Shown here: in pieces, positions 8,041-16,143 of the stretch
Layout: each line of letters starts with the position of its first letter
Position numbering within the stretch: the stretch's first letter is position 1
Source of the DNA: Rhodospirillaceae bacterium
Lineage (GTDB): Bacteria; Pseudomonadota; Alphaproteobacteria; Rhodospirillales; UBA2165
Direction: 5' to 3'
DNA: 38,984 nt
Assembly (NCBI GenBank): GCA_018649725.1
Contig: JABIHH010000082.1
Location: 1-38,984 of the forward strand
Made by a program: the position numbers and the translations under genes
Notes under the pieces: generated by a model
Database searches by the model: none
Told to the model about the DNA's origin: nothing
Seen by the model: only the letters and a program-made list of their open reading frames with translations

Positions 8041-10371
8041 TTAGCGCCGGGTGATTTGAGCCGTGCTAACGGTATCACTGTCCTGGGCGGCCGCCACGCG
8101 GTCCGGACCGAGTGGCAAATCGTTGATACGCCGGTGGACAGCATGGTAAACAGCATTGGCAATGGCCGGTATAACGCTGCCGCTAGGACCTTCACTGGCT
8201 TCCTTGGCACCAAACGGTCCGTTGGGGTCCATGCTCTCAATGATCTTGACCTCAATTGGCGGTGATTCCTGAATCGTCGGCATGCGATAATCGAGCAAGC
8301 TGCTATGCAAGGGCAAGCCATTGCGAAAATCCACGGCTTCGCTCAGCGCCTGGCCGACACTCATCCAAACTGCTCCTTCGATCTGGCCTTCAACGGCCAG
8401 CGGATTAATGGCAAAGCCGCAATCCATGGCAACCCAAATTTTTTCAACCGTCACCAAACCAGTGACTTCATCAACATTTATCTCTGCGGCGCTAGCGGCG
8501 TAAGTATGCGCCATTGACGGCCCAACGGCAGCGCCTCGGAACTTGACGGTACCTTGGTATTCGCGTGGTGACGTAAAAGTACCTTTGACCGTAATAGCGC
8601 CTCGGTCGATCAAAGCAAGAGCAACAACATCCTCAAACGGGATACCGGTATCTTGGCTGTCAGCAACTTTGAACACTTCGTCTTCGCAGATGATGTCGCT
8701 TGGATCGGCTTCCAATTTTTCTGCTGCCGCCTCGGCTAAAATAGTCTTGATTTGCTGCGCTGCGTCAATCGCTGCGTTGCCGCACATAAAAGTTACCCGC
8801 GATGAGTAAGAGCCATTGTCTTTCGGCGTCAAAGCGCTGTCAGCTGCAATGACCCGTAACCGCTTCATATCGACGCCGAGCGTTTCGGCAACAGCTTGCG
8901 CCATAACGGTCGATGAGCCTTGGCCGATTTCGGCGGCGCCCGTCAAGACGGTAATCCCCGTATCAAAATCGAGCCGCAAATTGACCGTTGCATGAGGCTC
9001 GCCGGTACGGTGAACCGGGGTTGGTGCACCACTGATATAATGGGAACACGCAATTCCTATACCGCTGCCCGGCGAGAATTTGTCGACCCGGTTATGATAA
9101 TCGGTCGCTTCCTCCAACCAATCGAGGCATTCCGGCAGGCCGTAGGAGTCAATCTTGACGCCATTAATGGTTTCTGTCGGAGCGCTCAATAGGTTCTGCC
9201 GGCGAATTTCAAATGGGTCGATCCCCAATTCTTCGGCGATCATGTCGAGAATAACTTCAAAGGCAAAACGGACATTAACCGCTCCATGGCCCCGCTGGGC
9301 AGCCAATGACGGCGTGTTGGTATAGACTCGGTAACCGTCATATTTAACTGCTGGAATATCGTAGATGGAATTGAGGAACGCACCGTTATAAAGGATGGTG
9401 ATAATGCCGTAAGAACCGTAAGCACCGCCCCGCTGCACTGCTTCACACTCACAAGCCAAAAGCCGCCCTTCCTTAGTGGCCGCAACTTTGAGCTTCATCT
9501 CTGTTTCCGGTCGACCGCCTCGGGTCAGAAAAGTTTCCTCACGGTTCATTTTGAGGGCGACCTTGCCGTTTGCCGCTCGGGCAAGTAAAGCGGTGATTAG
9601 TTCGCTGTTAAACGGCATAGTCCGCGCACCAAATCCACCGCCAATAAAGGGTTTCACAACCCGTAGCTGGGACTTGCTCATCGATAGAGTTTGAGCCAGC
9701 GCCAGATGCACATAATAGGGCGTTTGAGTACTGGAATAGAGAGTAAGGTGCTCCTTAATCGGATCGTATTCGGCCACCGACGCATTAGGCTCCATTTGAC
9801 CATGGCTGATTTCGGGGCAACGGAAAGTATCTTCGCAAATTACATCTGCTTGCTCGAAGGCACCTTCAATATCGCCCAAATCCCAATGAACCTCGCGCTC
9901 CAAATTGCCGGGCCGGTCTTCATGGATATCAACAGCATCCGGTGCTCGTGCCGATTCGGCATCGAAATAGGCTGGCAGTTCCTCGACTTCTAGCTCAATG
10001 AGCCCGATGGCTTCCGCGGCTACTTGATCGTTAATCGCCGCCACGGCCGCCACGGCATCGCCTTTAAAACGGACTCTATCCTTGGCCAATAAGTACTCGT
10101 TTTCTGAAATAGGTATCATGCCGAAAGGGACCGGCGCATCTTCGTTGGTGACAACAGCAATTACACCGGGCAGAGCCGCAGCTTTCGAGATATCCAGTTT
10201 GAGGATTTTTCCATGGCTGTAAGGGCTCCTGAATATACGACCGGTGAGCGTATCCGGTGTAATCAGATCGGCGGTGTATTTTGCTCGGCCCGTTACTTTT
10301 TCAACACCATCGATTAAAGGCAGCCGTGCACCCACGACCCGCCCAGAGGCTGTTCCAGCAGTTTTCAACAT
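8041..10371 (-). CDS. molybdenum hydroxylase large subunit, 4-hydroxybenzoyl-CoA reductase alpha-like
   Basis: A protein of 776 residues of the xanthine oxidase family. An N-terminal domain (residues 15-130, from GARLPLIDGVEKVTGRAKYT) is followed by the molybdopterin-binding region: GGGFGART at 244-251, a QRGHG motif at 359-363, GAAEIGQGSSTVMAQ at 478-492 and the C-terminal GAKEASEGPSG, where Glu724 is the expected catalytic base. The length and the LYNGAFLNSIYDIPAVKYDG region resemble HcrA, which reductively removes the 4-hydroxyl of 4-hydroxybenzoyl-CoA. The FAD and 2Fe-2S partner subunits are not adjacent, which is unusual. It converges on the CoA-ligase/RidA genes. Other molybdenum hydroxylases (aldehyde or carbon monoxide dehydrogenase-like) are the alternatives. 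An AAGGAAAAG ribosome-binding site supports the start. Confidence 0.85.
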   Translation of the reverse strand: MLKTAGTASGRVVGARLPLIDGVEKVTGRAKYTADLITPDTLTGRIFRSPYSHGKILKLDISKAAALPGVIAVVTNEDAPVPFGMIPISENEYLLAKDRVRFKGDAVAAVAAINDQVAAEAIGLIELEVEELPAYFDAESARAPDAVDIHEDRPGNLEREVHWDLGDIEGAFEQADVICEDTFRCPEISHGQMEPNASVAEYDPIKEHLTLYSSTQTPYYVHLALAQTLSMSKSQLRVVKPFIGGGFGARTMPFNSELITALLARAANGKVALKMNREETFLTRGGRPETEMKLKVAATKEGRLLACECEAVQRGGAYGSYGIITILYNGAFLNSIYDIPAVKYDGYRVYTNTPSLAAQRGHGAVNVRFAFEVILDMIAEELGIDPFEIRRQNLLSAPTETINGVKIDSYGLPECLDWLEEATDYHNRVDKFSPGSGIGIACSHYISGAPTPVHRTGEPHATVNLRLDFDTGITVLTGAAEIGQGSSTVMAQAVAETLGVDMKRLRVIAADSALTPKDNGSYSSRVTFMCGNAAIDAAQQIKTILAEAAAEKLEADPSDIICEDEVFKVADSQDTGIPFEDVVALALIDRGAITVKGTFTSPREYQGTVKFRGAAVGPSMAHTYAASAAEINVDEVTGLVTVEKIWVAMDCGFAINPLAVEGQIEGAVWMSVGQALSEAVDFRNGLPLHSSLLDYRMPTIQESPPIEVKIIESMDPNGPFGAKEASEGPSGSVIPAIANAVYHAVHRRINDLPLGPDRVAAAQDSDTVSTAQITRR

Positions 10372-10671
10372 TTATCACTTTTCCTTTATCCAGCATTTTC
10401 TATTCAGGCCTTGTGACGCATTAGAATAGAAAGACAAAAACAATATTTTTTTGTGCCCTTTGACAAAGTTTAAAGCTTTTAACGCTTCTTTATGTATCTT
10501 TACACAATACATTGTAACGCATAACGAGACATTTGCAACAAGCTTATCAGGCTCGAGAAACATTAGTTTGTAAAAATATCCCGGAACGGTGCAAATAATT
10601 ATGCACATTTGACGAGGCATCGCTGAGCAGCCCCAATGCTACCGACAACTCGTTTTAAAAACTTACACGCC

Positions 10672-10700
10672 AATGTCCGCTTTTGAGTGCAAAGCGGATA
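10672..10700. repeat. short palindromic dispersed repeat, copy 1
   Basis: AATGTCCGCTTTTGAGTGCA is followed by AAGCGGATA. The 8-bp arms TCCGCTTT (10676-10683) and AAAGCGGA (10691-10698) pair around a 7-base loop. A related element is at 14698-14726 (ATGTCCGCT mirrored by AGCGGGCAT). Both are intergenic. Confidence 0.5.
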
Positions 10701-10708
10701 CGGCGATT

Positions 10709-10864
10709 CTATTGCGCTTCAGAGGATATCACTTCGACGATACCATTATCGGCATCGACTTTCACCCAGCCTCCGGTCTTAATAACTTCTAGCGGATTTT
10801 GATCCAGATCGGTTACCGTCGGGGTGCGCATGACGACAACGCCGAGAGCAACTTTGGTGGTCAT
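10709..10864 (-). pseudogene. fragment resembling the C-terminus of a PEP-utilising swivel domain
   Basis: An ATG at 10862-10864 opens a 51-residue frame ending in TAG at 10709-10711. It starts MTTKVALGVVVMRTP, and its second half contains VIKTGGWVKVDADNGIVEVI. That half resembles the end of the PEP-utiliser mobile (swivelling) domain found in pyruvate-phosphate dikinase and related phosphotransferases, where a KTGD.V.VDg..G.V.i pattern follows the phosphohistidine core. The core with its catalytic His is absent. Codons upstream of the ATG read AVIFTE, like the entry to the same domain (lVTEmTT), so the fragment looks internally deleted. No ribosome-binding site is visible. It could also be an unrelated small protein. 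Confidence 0.35.
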
Positions 10865-10967
10865 TTCGGTGAAAATGACGGCTTTGGGGGCGGGATTTGG
10901 TGGGATGATAGTTCAGGTTCTGTTAGACTCTTATAATGAAACAAATGGATTCGGCTAGGAGAGCGGC

Positions 10968-11372
10968 TTGGCTTTAAAATGTGTAGTAGTTTGGGTTTTA
11001 ATAGTCCTAATTCCCCTATCCGTATCGACCGGCATGGCGGATTCAATTTCCTTGCCGCAAAGCACCACTGAGCTCAGGCAGTATTTGGCCAATCGTACGT
11101 TCCTGTACCCCAGTACCAAACCCGATCAATTGGGGGCTCTTTATCTAAACAAATCCGGCGAGTTCAATCACTATATTCCTTGTTATTTCAAAAACGGCCA
11201 TTGGTCGGTCTCTAACGATGGCGAGCTCTGTCTCAACTACCATCAAAGCGAAAAACCGCGCTGCCTGCGGCTGTTAAAAGAGGAAGACGAGCAGATTCTA
11301 ATAACAGGCGGATTTGACCAGCCGACCTATCGGGCACACCTGTTGCCCGGCTACCGCCTGCCTTTCGGCTGA
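10968..11372 (+). CDS. small secreted protein of unknown function
   Basis: A protein of 134 residues with an N-terminal signal peptide: a hydrophobic stretch of residues 5-17 (CVVVWVLIVLIPL) and probable cleavage after STGMA. The mature part has a GALYLNKSGEF strand, a GHWSVSNDGELCLNY motif and a second Cys in PRCLRLL. This G.W...dG.lC pattern recurs in small alphaproteobacterial periplasmic proteins such as the DUF995 type. The start is a TTG, chosen because AGGAG lies 6 bases upstream (10957-10961) and the signal peptide begins there; no in-frame ATG fits. The role is unknown. Confidence 0.75.
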   Translation: MALKCVVVWVLIVLIPLSVSTGMADSISLPQSTTELRQYLANRTFLYPSTKPDQLGALYLNKSGEFNHYIPCYFKNGHWSVSNDGELCLNYHQSEKPRCLRLLKEEDEQILITGGFDQPTYRAHLLPGYRLPFG

Positions 11373-11383
11373 ACTTAAGGAAT

Positions 11384-11400
11384 GCCGCGCGTGACGCGGC
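11384..11400 (+). terminator. GC-rich hairpin after the secreted-protein gene
   Basis: GCCGCG (11384-11389) pairs perfectly with CGCGGC (11395-11400) over a 5-base loop and is followed by CCATTTATTTAT. The T-tract is poor, so intrinsic termination is only probable. Confidence 0.45.
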
Positions 11401-11471
11401 CCATTTATTTATGCCTATTCAGCGTACTGACAACACTGACAAAAGTCTGGTGCTCTAACATTTACTCATGC

Positions 11472-11765
11472 TTACAAGGATACCTTACCTGCCGTACTTT
11501 TAAATTTGTGAATGATCTTGCTCTCAAATAACTCAACTTGTTCATAGGGGTCACTAGCCGTAATCAATTCCGCCTCAGATCGATCTTTGGCTTCAACAAT
11601 CCATACACTGGCGATCATATTGTCGTTGTCGTCCATTGCCGGACCTGCAAACAACAACTTCTCCCCAAGCTCCTCAGCATATTGCATATGAGCGGGCCGT
11701 GTCTTCATCCTCAATTCATGCGAGTTGGGTTTGTCCTGTCGATATACAAAGTATTGCAAAGTCAT
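11472..11765 (-). CDS. YciI-family protein
   Basis: A protein of 97 residues matching the YCII dimeric ferredoxin-like fold. It begins QYFVYRQDKPNSHELRMKTR, continues PAHMQYAEELGEKLLFAGP (the conserved His and G..l.aGP pattern), and ends with a DPYEQVELFESKIIHKF segment like the family's DPf...gl....i.pf. YciI proteins are small enzymes or auxiliary factors of mostly unknown reaction. An AAGGAAA ribosome-binding site precedes the ATG. It lies 99 bases downstream of the MBL/cNMP-binding gene on the same strand and may be co-transcribed with it. Confidence 0.88.
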   Translation of the reverse strand: MTLQYFVYRQDKPNSHELRMKTRPAHMQYAEELGEKLLFAGPAMDDNDNMIASVWIVEAKDRSEAELITASDPYEQVELFESKIIHKFKSTAGKVSL

Positions 11766-11864
11766 TTTTCCTTATTGGTTTAACGCAAAAGAGTCTGCTT
11801 CTGACCCGAAGCGAACATCTTGAATGTTTGAGTTTGATGTTTGCTTCTCACGCACAGCGCCAGG

Positions 11865-14063
11865 CTAATAAGATTGTGTGCTTTTCCTTAACTTGTAGGA
11901 CTCGAGCAATTTCCACATAACAATTGGCACCTCAGCAACTACGCTTCGGAGAATTTTGTATATGTCACTTGGTTCCATCGCCCGGTAACTAAATTCTTTC
12001 TCTGTGCCGAATAATACAAGCTCTTCGCCAAAAAAATTATGAGCTCCGACGACCTCAGTACATTTACCACCCGTTATTTGCTCAATAGCACCAGCCTCGA
12101 CAACACACACAGAATCTTCAATAAAATCATCAAGACAGTCGCCGCCAGAAAATTGCATTCGTTGCATGGTGTCAGCGATTCTGTTTAAAACGGGTGGCGA
12201 TACGGATTCGCCGAACAACCAGGATTGCTCAAGAGTCTCGCGGCGTTCTGCTCGTTGGCCGACGAGACCGTCAAGCTCATTCCTATTGATCACTTCCCGA
12301 TACGCCGGTACGGGAATACTCAATGCCCGGACAAAGTTGATCGTGCGATAGGTCGATGCGGAAGGTAAATCCTTAATACCTGTATACTCACCAATAAGGC
12401 CACCAGCAGAGATGATATTGTAGACATCATCCTCTGCACGGATTTTCTCCACTGTGCCGGTAACAACCAAATAAACATTCTCAGGCACCCGGCCTTTATG
12501 AAGAATTATCTCTCCCGGCGAAAACTCGATGATTGGGTTATTGAGCAGCGTTCTCAGAAAATGACGATCCATGTCTTGAAAATACGCATGGAGAAAATCT
12601 AAAGCGAACCGCCGGAGATTATCAGATGTATCGTAGATAAGAGTATCGGCGATGCCGAAGGGGGCACTGGAGCCAATCTCTTTCTGCCTATTGGTAAGGG
12701 GATCGGAGCGGTGCGCCAGAACAATTTTTTTAGATTCATCGTCCTTAAAATCCTCGACCTCGCCGTGGATCATGCCACCCCCGATGTCAATTTTCTTCAA
12801 GTTGACTTTCGTTAAATAATTTTTGCACGCCAGGTCAAAATCGGTTTGCGAAATACCTGGATCGTTTTCATCGGCAGTGACCATACTCTTCATAACGTCG
12901 AAAGAAGCGATATCAGCTAAGTGGGCGTATGTTAAATACTGGCTTTCCCAAAATGCCCGAAATACGAACGCGCTGGTCTCAACAGGGTGCGGTGAAAGAA
13001 ATGGCAATACTTCGAGGCCATCAATATCATTCCAACAATCGAATGTCAGGTCTCGAACCTCAAAGTAATCGGAAATTTGCTCTTCTTCGATGGATAACAA
13101 GGCGGAAAGTTTCTTGAAGACAGAACTGCGTACCAACGGGGTGGCATAGTATTTAATTTTCCGATCAGTGCGTAAGAGGCTCGTAATTCCAGCGAAATGA
13201 TCATCGTGGCAATGGGTATGGAAGATGCCCTCGATCTCGTTTACGCCAATGCCCAACGCAGTCAGGCTATAGGAAATATTGGGTCCGGCATCAATCAGGT
13301 AAACCTTACCTTGAAATATGAGGATACTTGCCATGCACGGACGGTTAATATCCCAACCATCTCCTTGGCCAGAATGAATGACTGAGAAGTAATCGCGCGA
13401 CGTACATTGAAAGCCCAAAGGGTATGCCGAACGGTCATTCCTCCCTCGTATAACGGTTAGGTCAATTTCGACCTCTTCTCCATCATAGGATAGAACAAAA
13501 ACGTTTGTCCGCTTACGTTCAATCAGCACGCCGCTACGGAGTTCCACTGGAGCGTCCTCGATAACTCGATGGTCCAATAGTTCCTCGGTAGGAAGAATGC
13601 GACCGAATGCGAACTTCAGCTTCATACGCATTATCATTTCGGCCCGTTCACGAGTCTCACCTGTTGCGATGATCTCTTCAGTCGAAGTTAGTCCGTAATT
13701 GCCGCGGTAGATATATTGCATTTGGGCATCAATTTGATCCTTAGCGCCAATGAGAAGAGGCTTTAAATCTGTATTATTAGGATGCCCGGGAATTAGCATT
13801 CCTTGACGATAAAGCATTTGCAAAACGGGGAATTCAGCTAGATTACAAAACTTCCCGTTTTGTAAAGCAACGTCGGAGAGTAGGATGGCATTTGGCCCAG
13901 TTTCAAATTTGACACCATCTTTCTCGGTGGGGACAATTAGGTGTAGCCTCATTAAATGCTTGGTCGCATCTTCCGGAGCACCACATAGAAGATAAAGATC
14001 CGCGTCCGGTATCTCCACCCAGTACACACCTTTGATAACTTCTGTTTTCTTAATTTTCTTCAT
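11865..14063 (-). CDS. metallo-beta-lactamase-fold protein with cyclic-nucleotide-binding-like domains
   Basis: A protein of 732 residues from the ATG at 14061-14063. The frame stays open to an ATG at 14225, but those 54 extra residues look non-conserved. Residues 1-215 form an N-terminal region of unknown type. The MBL domain lies at about 216-456, with the metal motif THCHDDH at 283-289 and later ligand candidates in SPHPVE and LAHRSD. A cNMP-binding (CRP-type beta-barrel) domain follows at about 504-596 (FSPGEIILHKGRVPENVYLVV, then GGLIGEYTGIKDL). A second, weaker one lies at about 631-721 (MQFSGGDCLDDFIEDS, then NFFGEELVLFG). MBL enzymes hydrolyse lactones, thioesters, nucleic acids or cyclic nucleotides, so a hydrolase gated by a second messenger is an inference. 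No DNA-binding domain or signal peptide is seen. No good ribosome-binding site supports either start. Confidence 0.85.
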   Translation of the reverse strand: MKKIKKTEVIKGVYWVEIPDADLYLLCGAPEDATKHLMRLHLIVPTEKDGVKFETGPNAILLSDVALQNGKFCNLAEFPVLQMLYRQGMLIPGHPNNTDLKPLLIGAKDQIDAQMQYIYRGNYGLTSTEEIIATGETRERAEMIMRMKLKFAFGRILPTEELLDHRVIEDAPVELRSGVLIERKRTNVFVLSYDGEEVEIDLTVIRGRNDRSAYPLGFQCTSRDYFSVIHSGQGDGWDINRPCMASILIFQGKVYLIDAGPNISYSLTALGIGVNEIEGIFHTHCHDDHFAGITSLLRTDRKIKYYATPLVRSSVFKKLSALLSIEEEQISDYFEVRDLTFDCWNDIDGLEVLPFLSPHPVETSAFVFRAFWESQYLTYAHLADIASFDVMKSMVTADENDPGISQTDFDLACKNYLTKVNLKKIDIGGGMIHGEVEDFKDDESKKIVLAHRSDPLTNRQKEIGSSAPFGIADTLIYDTSDNLRRFALDFLHAYFQDMDRHFLRTLLNNPIIEFSPGEIILHKGRVPENVYLVVTGTVEKIRAEDDVYNIISAGGLIGEYTGIKDLPSASTYRTINFVRALSIPVPAYREVINRNELDGLVGQRAERRETLEQSWLFGESVSPPVLNRIADTMQRMQFSGGDCLDDFIEDSVCVVEAGAIEQITGGKCTEVVGAHNFFGEELVLFGTEKEFSYRAMEPSDIYKILRSVVAEVPIVMWKLLESYKLRKSTQSY

Positions 14064-14442
14064 ATCATAATAAACTCGACGAACTGGGCACTGCGGCGTA
14101 AGAGTTGCCGGACGCCTCTTTTGGGCTTTCGGGAAGGGACCTAACGAAAAAACGTCGTAGAACTTCAATATATCTACAAGTAAGTAAAAATTACACAATG
14201 CACCATACCCAATTCCATCACACATTAAAATGGTAGTTGGCGCATCTAATTGATAAGGGACGGTATATCGTATTTAACGGCCTTTGCTTACCTTTCGTCA
14301 CTTAGTCAGGGTTAACCAGATTTGTTTTGGTCCAAAGTGATAGCAGAAAGTTACTTTAGTTGAATGGTGGTTTAAATTCTGCCCCAATTTGTGCTTAAAT
14401 AACTGTAGTTCTGATTTGAATCATTTTTTAAGGGCGGGGCCA

Positions 14443-14661
14443 ATGCGGAATACATTCGTTCAAATCGTCGAAGGAAGTTATGAAAATGCCACAGTTATCT
14501 CTAGTGAAGAGTTTGAATCCTGGGAGGATGCTTGGGCTAGATATATCAAATTGATTGAGAAACACGATTCTACGATTGGTCAAAGAGTTCGATTAGCCCA
14601 TAAACATGACGACGGTTGGAAAGTTATTCAAGAAACCCGGTTTTACGTCGGCCAAAAATAA
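14443..14661 (+). CDS. small hypothetical protein, 72 residues
   Basis: The ATG at 14443 is preceded by AAGGGCGGGG (14430-14439), a plausible ribosome-binding site. The protein starts MRNTFVQIVEGSYEN and contains a FESWEDAWARYIKLIEKH amphipathic helix and a final DGWKVIQETRFYVGQK strand. It is charged and soluble, with no signal peptide or membrane segment. I do not recognise a family. It is divergent from the MBL/cNMP gene and may share its promoter region. Confidence 0.55.
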   Translation: MRNTFVQIVEGSYENATVISSEEFESWEDAWARYIKLIEKHDSTIGQRVRLAHKHDDGWKVIQETRFYVGQK

Positions 14662-14697
14662 CTTCAATTCTTTTTGGCCGTTCGGTATGCAGCCAAT

Positions 14698-14726
14698 ATG
14701 TCCGCTATCAAGTATAAAGCGGGCAT
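14698..14726. repeat. short palindromic dispersed repeat, copy 2
   Basis: ATGTCCGCT (14698-14706) is mirrored by AGCGGGCAT (14718-14726) with one mismatch and an 11-base loop. It resembles the element at 10672-10700. It lies between the small plus-strand gene and the ICMT-like gene, both of which end here, so it could also serve as a transcription-end hairpin. Confidence 0.45.
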
Positions 14727-14792
14727 CAACGGAGTGTATTGGAACCAAATTTTTTTCAATTACGGTGCATTTACGGTGACAGTTTACTTAAT

Positions 14793-15401
14793 TCAACCCA
14801 CCCTGCCCCGCCACGGAATGAGGGCTGGGACTTTGGTTTGGTAGGCTTGGTAGCTGCCACCATAAAGTGACAGCAAGCGTCGCTCTTCGAAATAGGTCCC
14901 CACTGCTAAATAGGCCGAGCCCCAAATTGCGGTCGCCAAGCCGAAGTCATCTTGGGCGCCGGCCCACAGAATTACATAGACGCAGGCATAGAGCGGATGG
15001 CGGACATAGGCGTGCAGGCCTTTAATGTTGAGCGGCTCGTCTTCGGGCTCATCGATGCCGCCTTTGAAGTTGCGAATTTGCGTGGTGCCCGCGAGGCGTC
15101 CGAGGTCATAACTTCGAAGCGCGATCAGCAGAAAGATGACGCCCAGAATATACATTACGCCCATTGCCAACCGGGCCATCTCCGGCACGGTAAAGCTTGC
15201 TGCGCTGGCGAAAGTGAAATAGCCAATTAGCCAGACGGCTAAGATATGAACGACCGCAAAAATATTATAGCTGAGCCGGTAATAGGCGCCGAGCTTTGGC
15301 CGAAAACGATCTTTCGCAGGCGATGATGCAAGCACGGAATGGCCGAAGCCAAAACTCAACCAAGCGAGAGCGTATATAACATGGGTTTCGAGTAAGCTCA
15401 T
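14793..15401 (-). CDS. ICMT/NnrU-like integral membrane protein
   Basis: A protein of 202 residues with about five hydrophobic helices. The C-terminal half shows the isoprenylcysteine carboxyl methyltransferase/PEMT signature: GLHAYVRHPLYACVYVIL, then YFEERRLLSLYGGSYQAYQ and PALIPW. In that fold the RHP(L/Y)Y and EE..L motifs bind S-adenosylmethionine and the acceptor. NnrU proteins, linked with nitrogen-oxide metabolism, share this architecture. A GAGG ribosome-binding site lies just before the ATG. It begins 64 bases after the phosphoglycolate phosphatase stop on the same strand, so it may be read from the cbb operon, although no functional link is obvious. Confidence 0.75.
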   Translation of the reverse strand: MSLLETHVIYALAWLSFGFGHSVLASSPAKDRFRPKLGAYYRLSYNIFAVVHILAVWLIGYFTFASAASFTVPEMARLAMGVMYILGVIFLLIALRSYDLGRLAGTTQIRNFKGGIDEPEDEPLNIKGLHAYVRHPLYACVYVILWAGAQDDFGLATAIWGSAYLAVGTYFEERRLLSLYGGSYQAYQTKVPALIPWRGRVG

Positions 15402-15465
15402 ACCTCACTCTCTAGCGTAAAAAGCGCGGGCAGGCAATTTGGCTAGTATCTGGCGACCGATCGAC

Positions 15466-16143
15466 CTAGGCTGCGGCCAACTCACCAACAATATCCGGGA
15501 GATGGGCAAAATCATCAATGATGCAGGCGGCTCCCAAGGTCTCGAGATCGGCCTGCTCATAGCCATAGCTCACCAAGATTGATGCGACGCCCGCGCGCCG
15601 GGCCGCTTCGGCGTCATTGACGGAATCACCAATAAAAAGCGCTGTCTCCGGCGTCCCGCCAAGTTGGCTTAGCGCTTGTAACACTGGCTTGGGGTCTGGC
15701 TTTCGCCGATCTGTACTGTCGCCACCCGTGACAACGTCGAAATAGAGATCGGCGTTTAAACCCTTAAGGATCTCCCTCGCCTGAGCCTCCGGCTTATTGG
15801 TACAGACGCCGAGCCGGCACCCTTGTACTCGAAGCAAACGCAAGGCTTCCAGGACCCCCGGATAGAGCTTGGTGTGGGCCAGAATATTCTGGTCATAGTG
15901 CAGGCTGAACCGGGTGATTAAGGTCGCGAGCGTATCGGCTTTGGGGGTCGGACCGGTGGCGGCAAAGCCTCGCTCTACGAGCTTAGCAATACCGTCACCT
16001 ATCATCGCCTTAACCTCACTGATATCGAGCGAGTTCCGCAACTGCTCGGCTAAGGTGCTATTTAAAGCCCGCCGCAGATCGGCAGCGCTATCAACCAATG
16101 TGCCGTCGAGATCAAATAATATGGCCTCGAATTTAGCGGACAT
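15466..16143 (-). CDS. gph: phosphoglycolate phosphatase (HAD family)
   Basis: A protein of 225 residues. HAD motif I is LFDLDGTLVDS (nucleophile Asp11, acid/base Asp13), motif II is CTNKPEA, motif III is around RKPDPKP, and motif IV is FIGDSVNDAEAARRAG. The helical cap between residues 15 and 85 fits the Gph/CbbZ type, which converts 2-phosphoglycolate made by RubisCO oxygenation to glycolate. Its ATG overlaps the cbbM stop by one base (TGATG), indicating translational coupling and making the photorespiratory role very likely. In cbb operons this gene is also called cbbZ. Confidence 0.93.
   Translation of the reverse strand: MSAKFEAILFDLDGTLVDSAADLRRALNSTLAEQLRNSLDISEVKAMIGDGIAKLVERGFAATGPTPKADTLATLITRFSLHYDQNILAHTKLYPGVLEALRLLRVQGCRLGVCTNKPEAQAREILKGLNADLYFDVVTGGDSTDRRKPDPKPVLQALSQLGGTPETALFIGDSVNDAEAARRAGVASILVSYGYEQADLETLGAACIIDDFAHLPDIVGELAAA

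Larger units (their letters stand above)
10372..10967 (+). other. 596-base spacer with repeat copy and gene remnant
   Basis: The stretch holds the presumed promoter of the molybdenum hydroxylase gene (about 10380-10600, AT-rich), a short palindromic repeat (10672-10700) and a minus-strand fragment resembling a PEP-utilising swivel domain (10709-10864). No complete gene is supported. Confidence 0.5.

Noticed and set aside
10375..10620. 81-residue minus-strand frame upstream of the molybdenum hydroxylase
   Set aside because: Atypical composition, no ribosome-binding site, and it fills the AT-rich promoter region.
14064..14225. N-terminal extension of the MBL/cNMP protein to an upstream ATG
   Set aside because: The 54 added residues look non-conserved and there is no ribosome-binding site; the MKKIKKTEV start fits better, though it also lacks a strong site.
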